A stretch of DNA of 64,000 nucleotides. Source: Owenia fusiformis. Taxonomy: Eukaryota > Annelida > Polychaeta > Sabellida > Oweniidae. Both the position numbers and the translations under genes were made by a program. The stretch covers positions 5,730,571 to 5,794,570 of the forward strand of contig CAIIXF020000011.1 of the NCBI GenBank assembly GCA_903813345.2, read 5' to 3'. Each line of letters starts with the position of its first letter. The first letter of the stretch is position 1. The notes beneath the pieces were generated by a model. It saw only the letters and a list, made by a program, of their open reading frames with translations, had not been told where the DNA came from and ran no database searches. This document shows, piece by piece, positions 1 through 11,721 of this stretch.

Positions 1-114
1 GACAACTATTACTACTCGTTCAAGGAGGCATCCATGAGGATGCATTGTTGTTGACAAGTAAGTGCAAGTATATATACACTATATGTGACTTTGCGATAAT
101 GGCGCATTCTTGGA
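1..114. other. unique flank left of duplicated block
   Basis: No gene or repeat recognised. It has no counterpart at 48480-48592, so similarity between the two large duplicated blocks begins just to the right of it. Confidence 0.4.
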
Positions 115-739
115 AATGCGTTCTGATGTGTGGTCATGTCCATTTATATGGATTACATTTTAATCAATAAAATAAATGGACAACTCTAAAAATATGACCT
201 TAGACAATTTTATTTTATTATATTTTATTTATTTGAATAGTCCTTAATGGCATATAGTTAATTTCCATTCAATTTCCGAGGCACATTGGAAGTCAATGAC
301 TGTATGCATGTTGTAATTCCTAATATTATCATCCACAAGATGGCAGACACAAAATTGTAGAAGCTATAGCTGCCGAAATCGGCCTAGAATCAAATTGCTG
401 AAATCAGATCGCAAACGTTGAACAACTGCTGACATATTTTACGACATCTAACGCTCTCATCGAATTTTACCCCGACTCCCTGGCATCAGCTTGTACAATG
501 TAATTGCTGACACTCTTGTCTTTGCCACGTCACTGAAAATCTGCTGCATGACATACATAGCGTGCTTCTCTTCTGGAGGGTTTCAGTGTCCTCTGCGTCA
601 TCCCTGTCATTTCCACTTCTGGAGAATAAACATTAAACAGGTTTGATTTTCTCCTCAATTCAAGCCCATTGTGTTTCATAAATCGTCGGCAAGGGAATGC
701 GATTCTGTACAAATATCATTTATGAAGTCCTAGAGATAA

Positions 740-1440
740 TAATCAGATACAAATATCACCCATACATGACCAATTTTTACCTTCTATAGCTATCGATAAC
801 CCCACAATGATCTATAGACACATGCATTCGATCACTTCCTTGTGTAACTCCAGACATGATCGTGAGGCACACGTGATTTACAAGTGTTTAAAATGTGAAT
901 TGCTAACAATCTCACAGATTAGTAATTGACACACGGATGTACCACCTTCTGTTGACAACCCCATTGAAGATTAATTGACACATGTGTATACATGTATTAC
1001 CTTCTATTGGCAACCCCATACATGATCAACTGGTACATACAATGTAAATTACCTTCTGCTAACAATCTCACAGATAAGTAATCGACACATGGATGTACCA
1101 CCTTCTGTTGACAACCCCACAGAAGATTAAGTGGCACATGCATATATAAGCATTTATTGACAACCTCACAAAGGAACAATTAATAGATGAACGTATTACC
1201 TTCTCTTGACAATAACATAAATGAATAACTGACACATAATGTATTACCTTCTATTGACAACTCAACACATGAGTAGTTGATACATGTATGTATTAACTTT
1301 TATTTACAACCTTACACAGAAACAATTAATTTTTACTATAACCTCCTGTTGACAATCTCACTCATGGGATTGACATTTATATCAATTACCTTCTATTGAC
1401 AATCCCACACATCAGTAATTGACACATATATTTTTTATTC
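740..1440. repeat. degenerate tandem repeat, unit about 50-55 bp
   Basis: The phrase ACCTTCTRTTGACAACCCC recurs about every 50-55 bp (for example near 944, 999, 1051 and 1100, then less regularly at 1198, 1246 and 1389). Each copy is followed by a TAATTGACACATG-like segment. The units are diverged. The matching array in copy B is 49740-50985. Short open frames inside it are repeat by-products. Confidence 0.75.
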
Positions 1441-1762
1441 ACGTCAGTAAGTCTACCACATCTGTTACACTCCTTGATGTCACGCTTCTCTTGAAGAAGT
1501 GGTAGTTGAGTGGTCGGATCCCTATAAGAAGAAAATATATTGAAACATTATACGGACGCAATGTCAATTGTCTGGACTCTGCTACCATGTAGAGGATTTA
1601 CTAAAAAGAGAGAAAATTCTTGTTTAATCACCATTGATAGAATTTGGTCCTGGAAACTCATTAAATGTAGTAATTTGACATGTAAAATGTTAACTGTTCT
1701 ATGGAATAATAGTCATAGTTCTGATATCGAATTTAGTGTGATACCGATCTAGTATGCAGTTT

Positions 1763-1987
1763 CTACCTAACAGTGACCCAGTAATGAAGGAAAGCCTCTT
1801 CAGTGCGGTCATCCTGGCTTTCCGATTCATCTTCACGTGGCGGGTCAACATTGTTCTCTGATTGGTCAATTTCTACATCCTGGTCACTATCCAGACATTT
1901 TTCCACAAAACACCATATTCGCTCTTCTTCGCTTTGTAGTGCGCTACAACTTATACATGTTTTCTTGAGCCTGGAAAACATTTTCAA
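1763..1987 (-). CDS. small acidic open frame, also kept in copy B
   Basis: This is a 74-residue frame beginning MKMFSRLKKTCISCSALQ, with a very acidic middle (SDQDVEIDQSENNVDPPRED). The copy at 51296-51520 differs by only two residues (S to P, E to D). I recognise no domain. The high similarity is no more than the surrounding duplication shows, so conservation does not prove coding. It could be an exon of an unseen gene or a chance frame. Confidence 0.2.
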   Translation of the reverse strand: MKMFSRLKKTCISCSALQSEEERIWCFVEKCLDSDQDVEIDQSENNVDPPREDESESQDDRTEEAFLHYWVTVR

Positions 1988-3469
1988 ACTGTGGCGATAA
2001 TATAGGCGAAAGTTAACTTTTGAATGGGTTTGAGGGAAAGAAATTTCTATATCTACAAATATATATAACTCCGATACATGTACTTAGCTAATCATATCAC
2101 TAAAGGAGATCAAATCAATTCTACATAATAGAACAAAATGTATACAATGTACCTGGAGACTTCTGCTGGAGGAAAAACCAAGGACTCTGATAAATCTGTC
2201 AACTTGAATGAGAATCCTGAAAAAATCGTAACAAACGAAAAATTAGTTTTCTGTTGAAAGCCCATGGGATAATGAATGAAGGGTTAAGAGTAAGTTTCGA
2301 AAGGAATTTCATATCTCACATCGCTCTCATCATTTCGTGTATACGATCATAAGGTAAACATAGGCATACTTCTTGAGAACTGTCCCAATCTTTTTACACA
2401 TGTTATCCATCTAAAGCGGCATTGCGTCACCAGTAGACATACATATCTTTGATTCGAAGATTGATTTTCATCGACTGAACCTGTACAATTTTACCCAGTC
2501 GATGCATAACATTGACCTAGTTTTGCCTCGCCAAATTAATTCCCTCAAAATACATAAGTGCATATTAGGGCTCTCATAAATCCAAAGGGCAATGTTAATA
2601 GCCCACTTTCCCTCAGTGTCGCCCCCTAAATTGCATCATGTATTCCATTCCTCCTATGCCTTGGGGGATTTTACTGTGATGTAATGAGAGTATGACAGTT
2701 TAACATTTTTATTATGGCAAAATATAGTTATACAGCCACACATTTTTAACATCTAATTAATGGATCTATTCAAATATTATTTTCAAGGTCAATTTTCCGT
2801 ATTATATACAACGTATAAAAACAAAAATATTTCCCTCTAATACGGTCAAAATATATATTCCAGCTTAAAACCGATTAAAATCTATTATATAGCCATATAA
2901 TTTGTATATAAAACCTATTTTGCACAGTGTCAAATGCTTAAAAATCATTTTATGTTTATTCAAACTGTGATCTCATCCACCAAATTTCCTCTATTAATGT
3001 CGATGTTCCAAGTATCCTCTATAGATTCACCTTTGATCAAGAAAATCAATAAATCAATCAATATACAAAGCAGAAAGTTGCATTAGTGCGGACAATGCCG
3101 GTGAGAGCGTATCACCTCATTACAATACACGGCCCATATAGGCACAATACAGGAGATTCGAGTACGATCCAATCGGCTTTAAATTCTCATTTGTATTTGT
3201 TATTTTCTCCATTTGAAACAAATTAATTAATGGCATGGGATCAATGCAGCAACGCGTTGTATTGGTATTAATTGCTGAATTGCCTCAGAATTATTTTTAC
3301 ATGAAGAGTTGATCAAAATATACGATCCAACAAACTTGAAAGATGTCACAGTGGTCTGCGTTTGCATACAAGGAGTGAGACTGACACGATTGGATATAAC
3401 CGGGGCTTTTAAAACAAAATAATAATAATGCTAAAGTCATCGTTAGATAGTATTTTAGGGGATTATTCA

Positions 3470-3900
3470 TCCCCTCAACGTATCATCTTGTCAATACATG
3501 CTCTTGGACAACATATCCACGGATAAAGACATTCCCTGACCAATGTAGACAACACATTCGTTTGTCGATATTATCTAATTCATATTTTAGTTCAAAGTAT
3601 CTCCCTAATTTACTTCTCTCGGTAAATCTTCCCTTTGTCAGCTGGTCCCTTATCAGATCATTCTTTTAATAATTCGCCCAAAGACAAACCATCCCCTTTT
3701 TAGTTCTTCCCTCGATAATTACCTCTTTGATAGTTCGTTCCAAAAAACTCATCCCTAAAATGTTTATTTGACGAATCATCTCTTCGGAGTTTCGTGGATG
3801 AACAAATCATCCCGTTTGATAGTTTGTTCCTAGACAAAACACTCTCCTTTATTATTCGCCCCAACACAAATGATTCCCTTGAAAATGTTATATAACATTT
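3470..3900. repeat. degenerate short repeats (TCCCTTTGATARTTCGTTCC-like)
   Basis: Phrases such as AATTCGCCC, ATAATTACC, GATAGTTCGTTCC and GATAGTTTGTTCC recur every 50-60 bp with ATCCC between them, suggesting an old tandem array. The same array is at about 54190-54620 in copy B. No gene seen. Confidence 0.4.
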
Positions 3901-5519
3901 AATGTACATTTAACGCCTAAAATAGTAATTTTTAAATTTAATGAAGCAAGACCTGTCTGTATGATACTAAAGCATACATATTGAACAGGGGCGTAGCCAG
4001 CAATTGTCAAGGGGTGCGACCGTTGGGTATGCATCACTGCAATCGAAGCAAGCCCCAGAGGAAAATACGGGGAAATTATTTAAAATTTACATTTTACATG
4101 GTACATTCTAAACATTTCAAACTATAATTTGTTAATGTTTTTTCAATTCTTTTTTTCCTTTTTTGTTAGGGGGGTGATCGCTGCGCCAATGTTGTACATG
4201 TACTCGTAGATACTTTGTCACCAGCAGCGGATCTTAAATATCTTTTTAGAACCATTTTGCAGGTCTCATTTCTATTCCGCATGCATTTGAATTTCTAGAA
4301 ATAAGAATCGATCCAGTAAAAGTCATTAATATTATGTATTTGCCTCATGTCCAATGTCCATCATCTTAAATTCCGTAATAGGTCTTAAACGTTTTCTAGA
4401 TGTAATATTTGTGCTCGATGGTATAATGAAACGTTTTCAAATTTTTATTGTTAATATCCGATTAAATATTTACAAAACTAATAAACTACAAATCAAGCAT
4501 TCATAATCATATTTATATAACTCAAAAGATATACTGAGAGTTTTTTTGGTACCATAAATTGACAATATTTTTGAAAGCCACTCACCTGTTGTGATAAATA
4601 AATAACAACAAATGATATTTTTCATAAAATCCATTTTAGGCCTCATGTAAGAGTTTCCTTGTGATAGAATTTCCAAAAAGACGTCCGGAGAATGACATAA
4701 AGTGAGCAATGACTAAATTAAAGTACATTGTCTCCTAACCAGGACTGATAAACCCCACATTGAGCCTTTGTCTAAAAAGCTAACGTCACCATTCCTTTAA
4801 TTTATAAAGAAGCACTCTTTAAAATGACAGTCTCATGAAAATAACGTACATTCAAAGTATAAATCAGCCCATTGTATGCTATATTCTAGTAAACACCTTA
4901 TAGATTTCATAGTATGAACGTTGAATCACTTTTTATGGAAAAATAAAAAATAAAGCCGAAATGGTATGTATTGATAAAAACATTGAAACAGTAAAATATT
5001 TCGCAAGAGCCATGACGATACGTGGTATTAAAAAATTAACGATTCTTGCGATTAATTAGTAGTTGCTTGCGACAAAGTGCTTAAATGAGCACAGGATTCG
5101 GCTGATCTGTAACAATCTTTTATTAGAAGGTATGCTAAACTTAATTTTTGTTGACTTTAATTGCGATGACTTCCAATGGAGGATTAGCAGAACGCATATC
5201 GCATAGATTCAGTTAAACGACTCAGCTACATTATAGTGCCCATTAAGACATGCGCATGCGTGAGAGTGAGTACTCTAGAATGTAACATCACTGCTACTAA
5301 CCCTGGGATTAATCGACTGGCATTAACTAAACCACCCTCTGAGTACTACCGATTTTTTCTAAATCTGATTGGATGAGACTAGGTCAGAAAAAATCATGTA
5401 TATCCAAAGATTGGAGGCAAACACGACATCTTGCATCTATGAGTGTGTCTCTGCATATGTGAAACATTGTACAATATGGCAGAGTGCAATTTGTGGAACA
5501 GTACAATAGTAAAATAGTG

Positions 5520-6190
5520 TAATAAATTATTCATTTTGGCAGCCATCTTGGATTTCCACAATAAGTTATTCTTTGAAAACTAAGACAATAAAATCATTGA
5601 TCCCCAAACCCGTTCATGATCTACAAAACTAAATTTTAGCTATTCTTTGAGCTTATATTAATAGTAACATGTTCGTTTCGGCACCCATATTGGTGGCCAT
5701 TTTGGTTTTCTATGAAAAGTAATTATTTGATTACTTAAACTAAAATAAAGCATAAGTAGAATCATTAACCCCTAATCCCTTCATGATCTATAAAATTGCT
5801 TTTTATCTGTTCTTTGAGCATGTATCAATATATGTAGTTATATATTCCTTTTGGCACATATTTTGGCGGCCATCTTGAATTTAAATATTGATGACATAGA
5901 TTTAGACATGAATAAAATCTTTAGACTTGAAAACATCTTCCAAAACTCTTCAAAATCATTGTGAAACGTTTTTAGCTTGTATCATTAGTTACATATTTGT
6001 TTTTGAGCCAAAATTGGCGGCCATCCTTGATTTTCATATGTATTAATGTTTTGATGACTTGGATTTAGGCATAAATCGAATCAGTGACTCCTAAAACCCA
6101 GAATGATTTTGCCTCTCAGTGTGCTTAGATATAACTTCTTTCATTTAGCAAGCGCACCGGCGGCCATTTTGAAAAATGGGTGATAACACC
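5520..6190. repeat. degenerate tandem repeat with GGCGGCCATYTTG motif
   Basis: Five diverged units of about 150-180 bp each carry a GGCRGCCATYTTG-like core (near 5540, 5690, 5868, 6018 and 6160). Each core is followed by a stretch resembling AATCATTGAYCCCNAAACCC and TTCTTTGAGC. Copy B carries the same array at about 56258-56930. The core resembles the known vertebrate YY1 site (CAAGATGGCGGC), but binding is not shown. Confidence 0.65.
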
Positions 6191-6359
6191 CATTTAGCTG
6201 CCACTTCTGCAAGGCTATCACATATTTTCTTACTCTAGGGGTGTAAACCTTCAAAAAATCACCATGGCCATTATTCCCCTGATTTGGTACCGACCAATCC
6301 CCAGGCTGATCGCCTATTACCCAAGTTCGGCGGTACATATACAATTGACGCCATATCAA
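6141..6359 (-). CDS. open frame of 72 residues, identical in copy B
   Basis: The frame starts MIWRQLYMYRRTWVIGDQPG and ends FFKMAAGALAK; its copy at 56879-57097 encodes the same residues. The whole neighbourhood is essentially identical between the copies, so this does not show selection. The FKMAAG end is the reverse complement of the GGCGGCCATTTTGAA repeat core. I regard it as probably non-coding. Confidence 0.12.
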   Translation of the reverse strand: MIWRQLYMYRRTWVIGDQPGDWSVPNQGNNGHGDFLKVYTPRVRKYVIALQKWQLNGCYHPFFKMAAGALAK

Positions 6360-6728
6360 ATTTTAATTGAATTTTTATTTTCATAAACTTTGACATTTTT
6401 GAGGAAAAAACTAGAACATTGGCATTTTGTTTTTATTGTTGTAAACAATAGTTCCTAAATAAATTTTGTAAATATAAAGAGGTCCAACCGTCGATTTTTC
6501 AGTTATTTACGACCAAAGCTTTGCTTTTTCCTGATATTCCTACAATTTCATTAAATAAATACACCATGAAATATTTATATTGTGAAACAGTATGGATTCG
6601 CTGTACGTCTTTTAGACATGTGAATCATTATACAATCGCTAAAATGTTTTAAATTTTCTGCATTTAATTATTTGAAAATTTTCAGTTCCATTAAAATTCA
6701 AATTAGAATATTTACTGTTGCCATTGTA

Positions 6729-7045
6729 CCCTGGGTATAGTCTGTCACGTGACTTCATGGATGACGTGTGCGCGAGTGATTCGCATTTTCTTTCGCTTGA
6801 GGTTTGTAATCACACTTTTTACATGTTTTACGATTTTGTATCTCTGTGAAACTTGTCCCGTACCATCAATGTCTGAAGACGATCTAATTCACCAAATATC
6901 TCATCCAAGCGTGTCCCGGTTAAAGAGAAATTCGCACTTTTGTGTCTCGCAAAATGACGTGTGCGCGAGTAAATCGAATTTTACGAAGGATGGGTGCGCG
7001 AGTCTAACATATTTATATTCATTTTAAACAATTCTGCAAGCTAGA
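6729..7045 (+). repeat. left terminal inverted repeat of the 4.6 kb transposon
   Basis: It matches the reverse complement of 11010-11320 with only a few mismatches. GTGTGCGCGAGT occurs twice and GGGTGCGCGAGT once, spaced through the arm like subterminal transposase-binding sites. The open frame across it (MTSWMTCARVIRIFFRL...) appears in both arms and is a by-product of the repeat. Confidence 0.9.
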
Positions 7046-7112
7046 CACAATATTGATTTTGTTACAAGGTGATTTAAAAACATATGAAAAGCATACCTTT
7101 CTCCCTTTGCAG

Positions 7113-7200
7113 GAAATATGTACGCCTGCTACCACTGTCCACCAGGAACTCAAAGGTTCGAAGGCCTAGAGGGTGTAGCCCTTCATACCTGGGAAGAACA
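7113..7200 (+). pseudogene. first part of a broken transposon-encoded exon
   Basis: After a good acceptor (CTTTCTCCCTTTGCAG) the frame reads NMYACYHCPPGTQRFEGLEG and then VALHTWEEHKYDE. It is cut at 7200 by the LINE and resumes at 10229. Joined across the LINE, the frame meets a stop because of a 16-bp direct repeat (AAGTATGACGAAACAT-type) at 10229-10256. I do not recognise the protein. It is presumably what is left of this transposon's own transposase or accessory protein. Confidence 0.45.
7186..7200. repeat. LINE target-site duplication, left copy
   Basis: TACCTGGGAAGAACA is identical to 10214-10228 and lies exactly at the poly(T) edge of the LINE. Confidence 0.93.
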
Positions 7201-10200
7201 TTTTTTTTTTTTTTTTATTTTTTGTAAAATCTATTTATTTCTTAACATATGTACATATTACATAATTACAGTTACAATACAGAGTTAAAAACTATTTACA
7301 TTTAATTAAAAATTTTCAATAAATGTACCACTCTCTTAAGAATTAGGTTTTCATAATATATCTCTTTTCCTGTTGGTTTTACACCTAGACGTTCCAAAAT
7401 GTTACATTCATTTCCAATCCAAATAGGTTCAATTTTTTTACAACTTACAAAAAAATGGGCCATATTGTCATTTTCATCACAGAATTTACATTTGTCACTA
7501 TCCATTATGTTATATCTTTTAAGTATGCCCCCATGAGGGTAGATTTTATGGAGTATCTTCCATTGTAATTCTAAGAGAACTGTTTCTCTAGTACATTTAT
7601 AAAGTGTTTCCCATACATCCTTGAGGATATGCTCACCATCATAATACAATTCAACCTTTCTGTCTTGTACCAATTTTTTCCTAATGAATTTAGCAGTTAT
7701 TTTATTAACTTCAATATTTCTGAAGTAAAGTTTGTCATTTACATGATCATCTTCACAATTATACCATCTAAAGATGTCTTCTGGTTTTAAAGCATTTCTT
7801 AATGCCTGATACTGTAAAAATACTTGGCCATTTCTACCTACTATGTTGGCAATATCATCATATGGTACCAATGCTTTGTTTCTAATGACATCCTTAATGT
7901 ATATCAGTTTTTTCTCAATCCAATTAGAAAAATACAGAGTTTTATTAGCTCTTACAATATTGTCATTATTCCATAATATATACTCATCTTTATAATTACA
8001 ATATTTTATCCACAATTTTAATATATCAGCATAAAATTCAGAGCAGTTCTCTAGACCACTTATTTTTTCAGCTGAAGTGTTACTTCTAAAAACAGAGAGG
8101 TTTACTCCCAGCTTATCATACATACTAAAGGGAATAGATTTCCAATGCCCTTTGGAGCTATCCTTAAGTTTTTTGACCCACTGTAATGCATATGCAATTT
8201 GCATGTCTTTAACATTGATCATTTGTAGACCACCTTCAGAATAGTCTTGTACAATAACATCTCTTTTAACTTTCTCAGGCACAGTCTTTAAGTCACATTC
8301 CTTAAATTTTCCCTTGGCCCAAATAAATTTGAAAACCATTGTATTTATTCTGTTTAAAATATTCTCTGGTAAAATAAAGCCTTGCATTATATAGGAAAAT
8401 TGTGATATAATCAATGACTTTGCAAGAACAATTCTTCCAAAAATAGTAAGTATTCGGTTTGCCCAAGACTTCATAATATTTTGACATTTTAAAAACTTAG
8501 ATTCAATATTTACACTGTTGTTAACCACTTTTACATCCGGACTGAATGTGATTCCTAATACTTTAATAGAGTTTTCAGGTTTGATTTTCCACTTGACTTT
8601 ACCAAGAGTATCTTTCCTATTTTTCCAGGAACCAAGCCACATGGCTTCAGTTTTATTTACATTCATATTTAAGCTAGATATATTGGAAAATCTTTTAAAG
8701 ACATCAATGGTATTATAAAATGATTGTGAGTCTTTTACAAACATTGTAGTATCGTCTGCAAATTGTACAATTTTTAAAATTTCTTCATTTGGTAGGGTTA
8801 TACCTCTGATATCATTTTGCTGCCTTATTTTGCAGGATAACAGTTCACAAGCAATAATAAATGTAAGTGGAGATAATGGGCATCCCTGACGAATGCCCCT
8901 TTCTAAATTAATATTGCCAATTATCCAACCATTATGATAAATGTGATTGTGACCATTTCTATTGAGTACATCTACCCATTTTATAAATGATGGCCCGAAA
9001 CCAAATTTTTCAAGTGAGTATAACATAAATTCCTTAGATATCGAATCAAATGCTTTAGAGTAGTCAATTGCCATCATTATACCTTGAAGTTTATTAGTAT
9101 CTAAATAAATTATAACATCATCAATTGTTCTTAAGATATTTGATGCACTTCGCTTTTTTATAAAACCAGATTGGTCATCATGAATAATTGAGGTGATAAT
9201 CTGTTTTATTCTATTAGCCAATACCTTTGCAACGATTTTATAATCCACATTTGTGAGAGTTAAGGGTCTCCAGTTTTTCAGCTCATCCTTTGGCAGATCC
9301 TTCTTTGGTATAAGTACCATTAATCCCCTTTTTTGAGAGCATGACAACTCTCCTTTAATAAAACCCTCATTAAATGAGTTCACAATCAAGTGACCTAATT
9401 TTGTAAAAAATACTTTATAAAAAGCAACAGTTATGCCATCTAATCCTGGACTTGAGTCATTTCTCATGTTCCTTAAAGCTAAAATACATTCATTATAGGT
9501 TATTTCACCTTCACATGATAAACGTTCATCTTGGTTTAATGAAGGAATATGTACATTATTAAAAAAATCATCAGCAATTGCTGGTCGGAATAGAATCTTT
9601 TTAGAATATAACTCACCATAAAATCTATTTAATTCATTTATAATTTTAGTCTGGTCTCTTGTTACCTCACCATTATCAAGCTTTAAATGTGTAATAAGTT
9701 TCTGTTTCGCTTTAACATTTTCTAGTTGCAAAAAATACTTAGTGCTTTTTTCTCCCTCTTCACACCATTGAACTTTTGATCTTATCATAGCACCTCTTGC
9801 CTCATTACTTACAATGTCATCATATATTTTTTTGCACTCATTAACCTTCATGTTTAACTCATTACTGTCTGGCTTTTTACATAATTGTTTACAAGCTTTT
9901 TCTAAATTGGTTTTGGCTATTTTTATTTCCTGTCTTTTTTCTTTTGCAATTCTTTTACCAAAATTCAAAGAAAAATCTCTAATCTCTGTTTTACAGTAAT
10001 CCCATAACATTTGCTCATCTAAATTCCTATTTTTTAATTTTACATTTTCGACAATAGTATTTACTTGATTAACATATTCAGTATTTTTTAACAGACTATT
10101 ATTAAGTTTCCAATAAGATGGTCCCTTTTCACTATCATCTAATGAAATATTTAGCATTATGCCTCTATGATCAGATGTTGGCATATCTACTATTTCTGAA

Positions 10201-10213
10201 GATACCAATTTAT
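7201..10213 (-). mobile_element. 5'-truncated LINE (L1/Tx1-like), minus strand
   Basis: The element is bounded by a perfect 15-bp target-site duplication. Its 3' end (at 7201) is an A-rich tail, preceded by an AATAAA signal on the minus strand (7234-7239). Its 5' end is truncated inside the endonuclease domain, leaving about 3.0 kb. It lies inside the TIR transposon at 6729-11320, so it arrived later. The exact duplication and the long undamaged frame suggest a fairly recent insertion. Confidence 0.96.
7302..10213 (-). pseudogene. LINE ORF2 fragment: endonuclease end, reverse transcriptase, zf-RVT
   Basis: About 970 residues remain open to the natural stop at 7302. In order they contain: the last endonuclease motif (TSDHRG), the L1/Tx1-type linker GPSYWKLNNSLL, a full reverse transcriptase (LIPKKD, NWRPLTLTNVDYKI, AIDYSKAFDSI, GIRQGCPLSP, and the catalytic FADD at 8751-8762), and near the end a CxxC...H...C zinc finger (CKFCDENDNMAHFFVSC, about 7430-7500) of the zf-RVT type. 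This protein normally nicks target DNA and copies the element's RNA there. The N-terminal endonuclease is missing, so it cannot work as a complete ORF2. About 102 residues of open frame upstream of 10213 are antisense flanking DNA, not LINE. Confidence 0.93.
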
Positions 10214-10228
10214 TACCTGGGAAGAACA
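10214..10228. repeat. LINE target-site duplication, right copy
   Basis: TACCTGGGAAGAACA, identical to 7186-7200. Confidence 0.93.
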
Positions 10229-10527
10229 TAAGTATGACGAAACATAAGTATGACGAAGTTTTAAACCACGAAAATGGTTTTATGTCATACATGTCTAAAC
10301 GGTATGGCTTCATTCCATTCGAAAAAGAACTATCAAACGAAAGAATCCAGATTGATTCAATAAACAACAAAATAAAATTGATTAAAACTGAACATGATAG
10401 TCCACACGACCACATTACAAAGAAAACTATGCTATGTACGGGTGAACTTTGGGGGTACTTAAAATCATTCGGAGGGATCATATATTTCAACTTAGATACG
10501 AAGAAGTCAATATTGAGCAAGTTATAG
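10229..10527 (+). pseudogene. second part of the broken transposon-encoded exon
   Basis: This continues the frame from 7113-7200: KYDEVLNHENGFMSYMSKRY, then GFIPFEKELSNERIQ and so on to a stop at 10525-10527 after DTKKSILSKL. It is charged and looks like real protein, but I recognise no family. A 16-bp tandem repeat at its start (two AAGTATGACGA words, 10231 and 10247) puts a stop between the two halves. Removing one copy restores an uninterrupted frame, so the break may be a small later duplication. Confidence 0.4.
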
Positions 10528-11009
10528 CTGTTTTAAATTCAAATAAAACAGTTAAGCCGTACCGGTCCAGCTTTTGACCCGTACCGATCCATTTTGTCAG
10601 CTGCGTATACCAAGGGTGGGGATGCGGAAGAAGTTAGAAGCTCCTATAATTATTTGATATTACTTGGTATCATGGGCTTCCCCTTACTATTCCTTACATG
10701 GTTCTGATCGTGGCGGATGCCGAGTAACCACATAACAACTCTGACCCCCCCCCCTTGTATGGGATGTCAATAAATGAATATGCTGCCGGTTTTATGAGAC
10801 CGCCAAAAATTTAATTCAATTTTTGGTTCAAATTTTAATTCACCTGCAATGCCGGACAGCCCTACAAGCTATTTCAAAACATTTATTGTCATTAAACGTA
10901 GACATGTATGTGCCATACATGAAACATCTACAAAATAGCAAACTATTCTTTAACATACTACTTTAAGATGACAAAAACAAATGTCACGTGAGTTGTATTC
11001 TGCCTTAGC

Positions 11010-11320
11010 TTGCAGAATTCTCTCAAGTGAATAAAAATATTTTAGACTCGCGCACCCATCCTTCGTAAAATTCGATTTACTCGCGCACACGTCATTTTGC
11101 GAGACACAAAAGTGCGAATTTCTCTTTAACCAGGACACGCTTGGATGAGATATTTGGTGAATTAGATCGTCTTCAGACATTGATGGTACGGGACAAGTTT
11201 CACAGAGATGCAAAATCTTAAAACATGTAAAAAGTGTGATTACAAACCTCAAGCGAAAGAAAATGCGAATCACTCGCGCACACGTCATCCATGAAGTCAC
11301 GTGACAGACTATACCCAGGG
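11010..11320 (-). repeat. right terminal inverted repeat of the 4.6 kb transposon
   Basis: Mirror of 6729-7045, with the same three GCGCGAGT sites in opposite orientation, ending in ...CTATACCCAGGG. The open frame of 116 residues here (minus strand) is a by-product. Confidence 0.9.
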
Positions 11321-11691
11321 TGTGTATAGCATATCTTAGTTGTTATGAGTTACTATGTCGTAAAACATTATTTACCGTTATTCTTCGTTTATAGGGAGTT
11401 TAGGCTTGCATGTAGAATCGAAACGCCAACCTATACCGTATGACCAATCAGCCATACAAATGCATCGCTTAAATATTTTTCGTTCACGTTTAGATTGTGA
11501 AAAGCATTGCAAGCTTAAACTCCATATTGCCATTTAATACAAAACACTTGTCGGACGTGGAGTTATAAACAGAGCATTAGAAATATCTATTTTCTATTTC
11601 TGTCGTCAGTATACAGTCAATTTGATTGACTTGTTCACGACCTGGTTTGGTTGGATAAATCGCAAGACTTCTACATACATTGTGTCAAATA

Positions 11692-11721
11692 CCCCCCCCC
11701 CCCCCCACACACACACACACC
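11692..11721. repeat. poly(C) plus (CA)n microsatellite
   Basis: A run of C is followed by ACACACACACACAC. The same locus in copy B (57834-57858) has a shorter C run and a similar CA run, so it varies in length between copies. Confidence 0.85.

Larger units (their letters stand above)
6729..11320. mobile_element. TIR DNA transposon of unassigned superfamily, containing a LINE
   Basis: Both ends carry about 315 bp of nearly identical inverted repeat starting CCCTGGGTATAGTCTGTCAC. Copy B at 57461-57470 reads straight through (CCATTGTATAGCAT), giving a natural empty site. The word TGTA stands at the left junction (6725-6728) and again at 11323-11326, with two extra bases (TG) before the right copy, so the exact target duplication length is uncertain. 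Each arm contains three GTG(T)GCGCGAGT sites. The interior has a broken, probably once-coding segment and the inserted LINE. Without the LINE it would be about 1.56 kb. Confidence 0.9.

Noticed and set aside
6749-7027. 92-residue plus-strand frame similar to a 116-residue minus-strand frame at 10950-11300
   Set aside because: Both are translations of the two arms of the same terminal inverted repeat; not separate genes.
10214-10520. N-terminal 102 residues of the long minus-strand frame as part of the LINE protein
   Set aside because: They lie outside the target-site duplication and are antisense to the transposon exon at 10229-10527.
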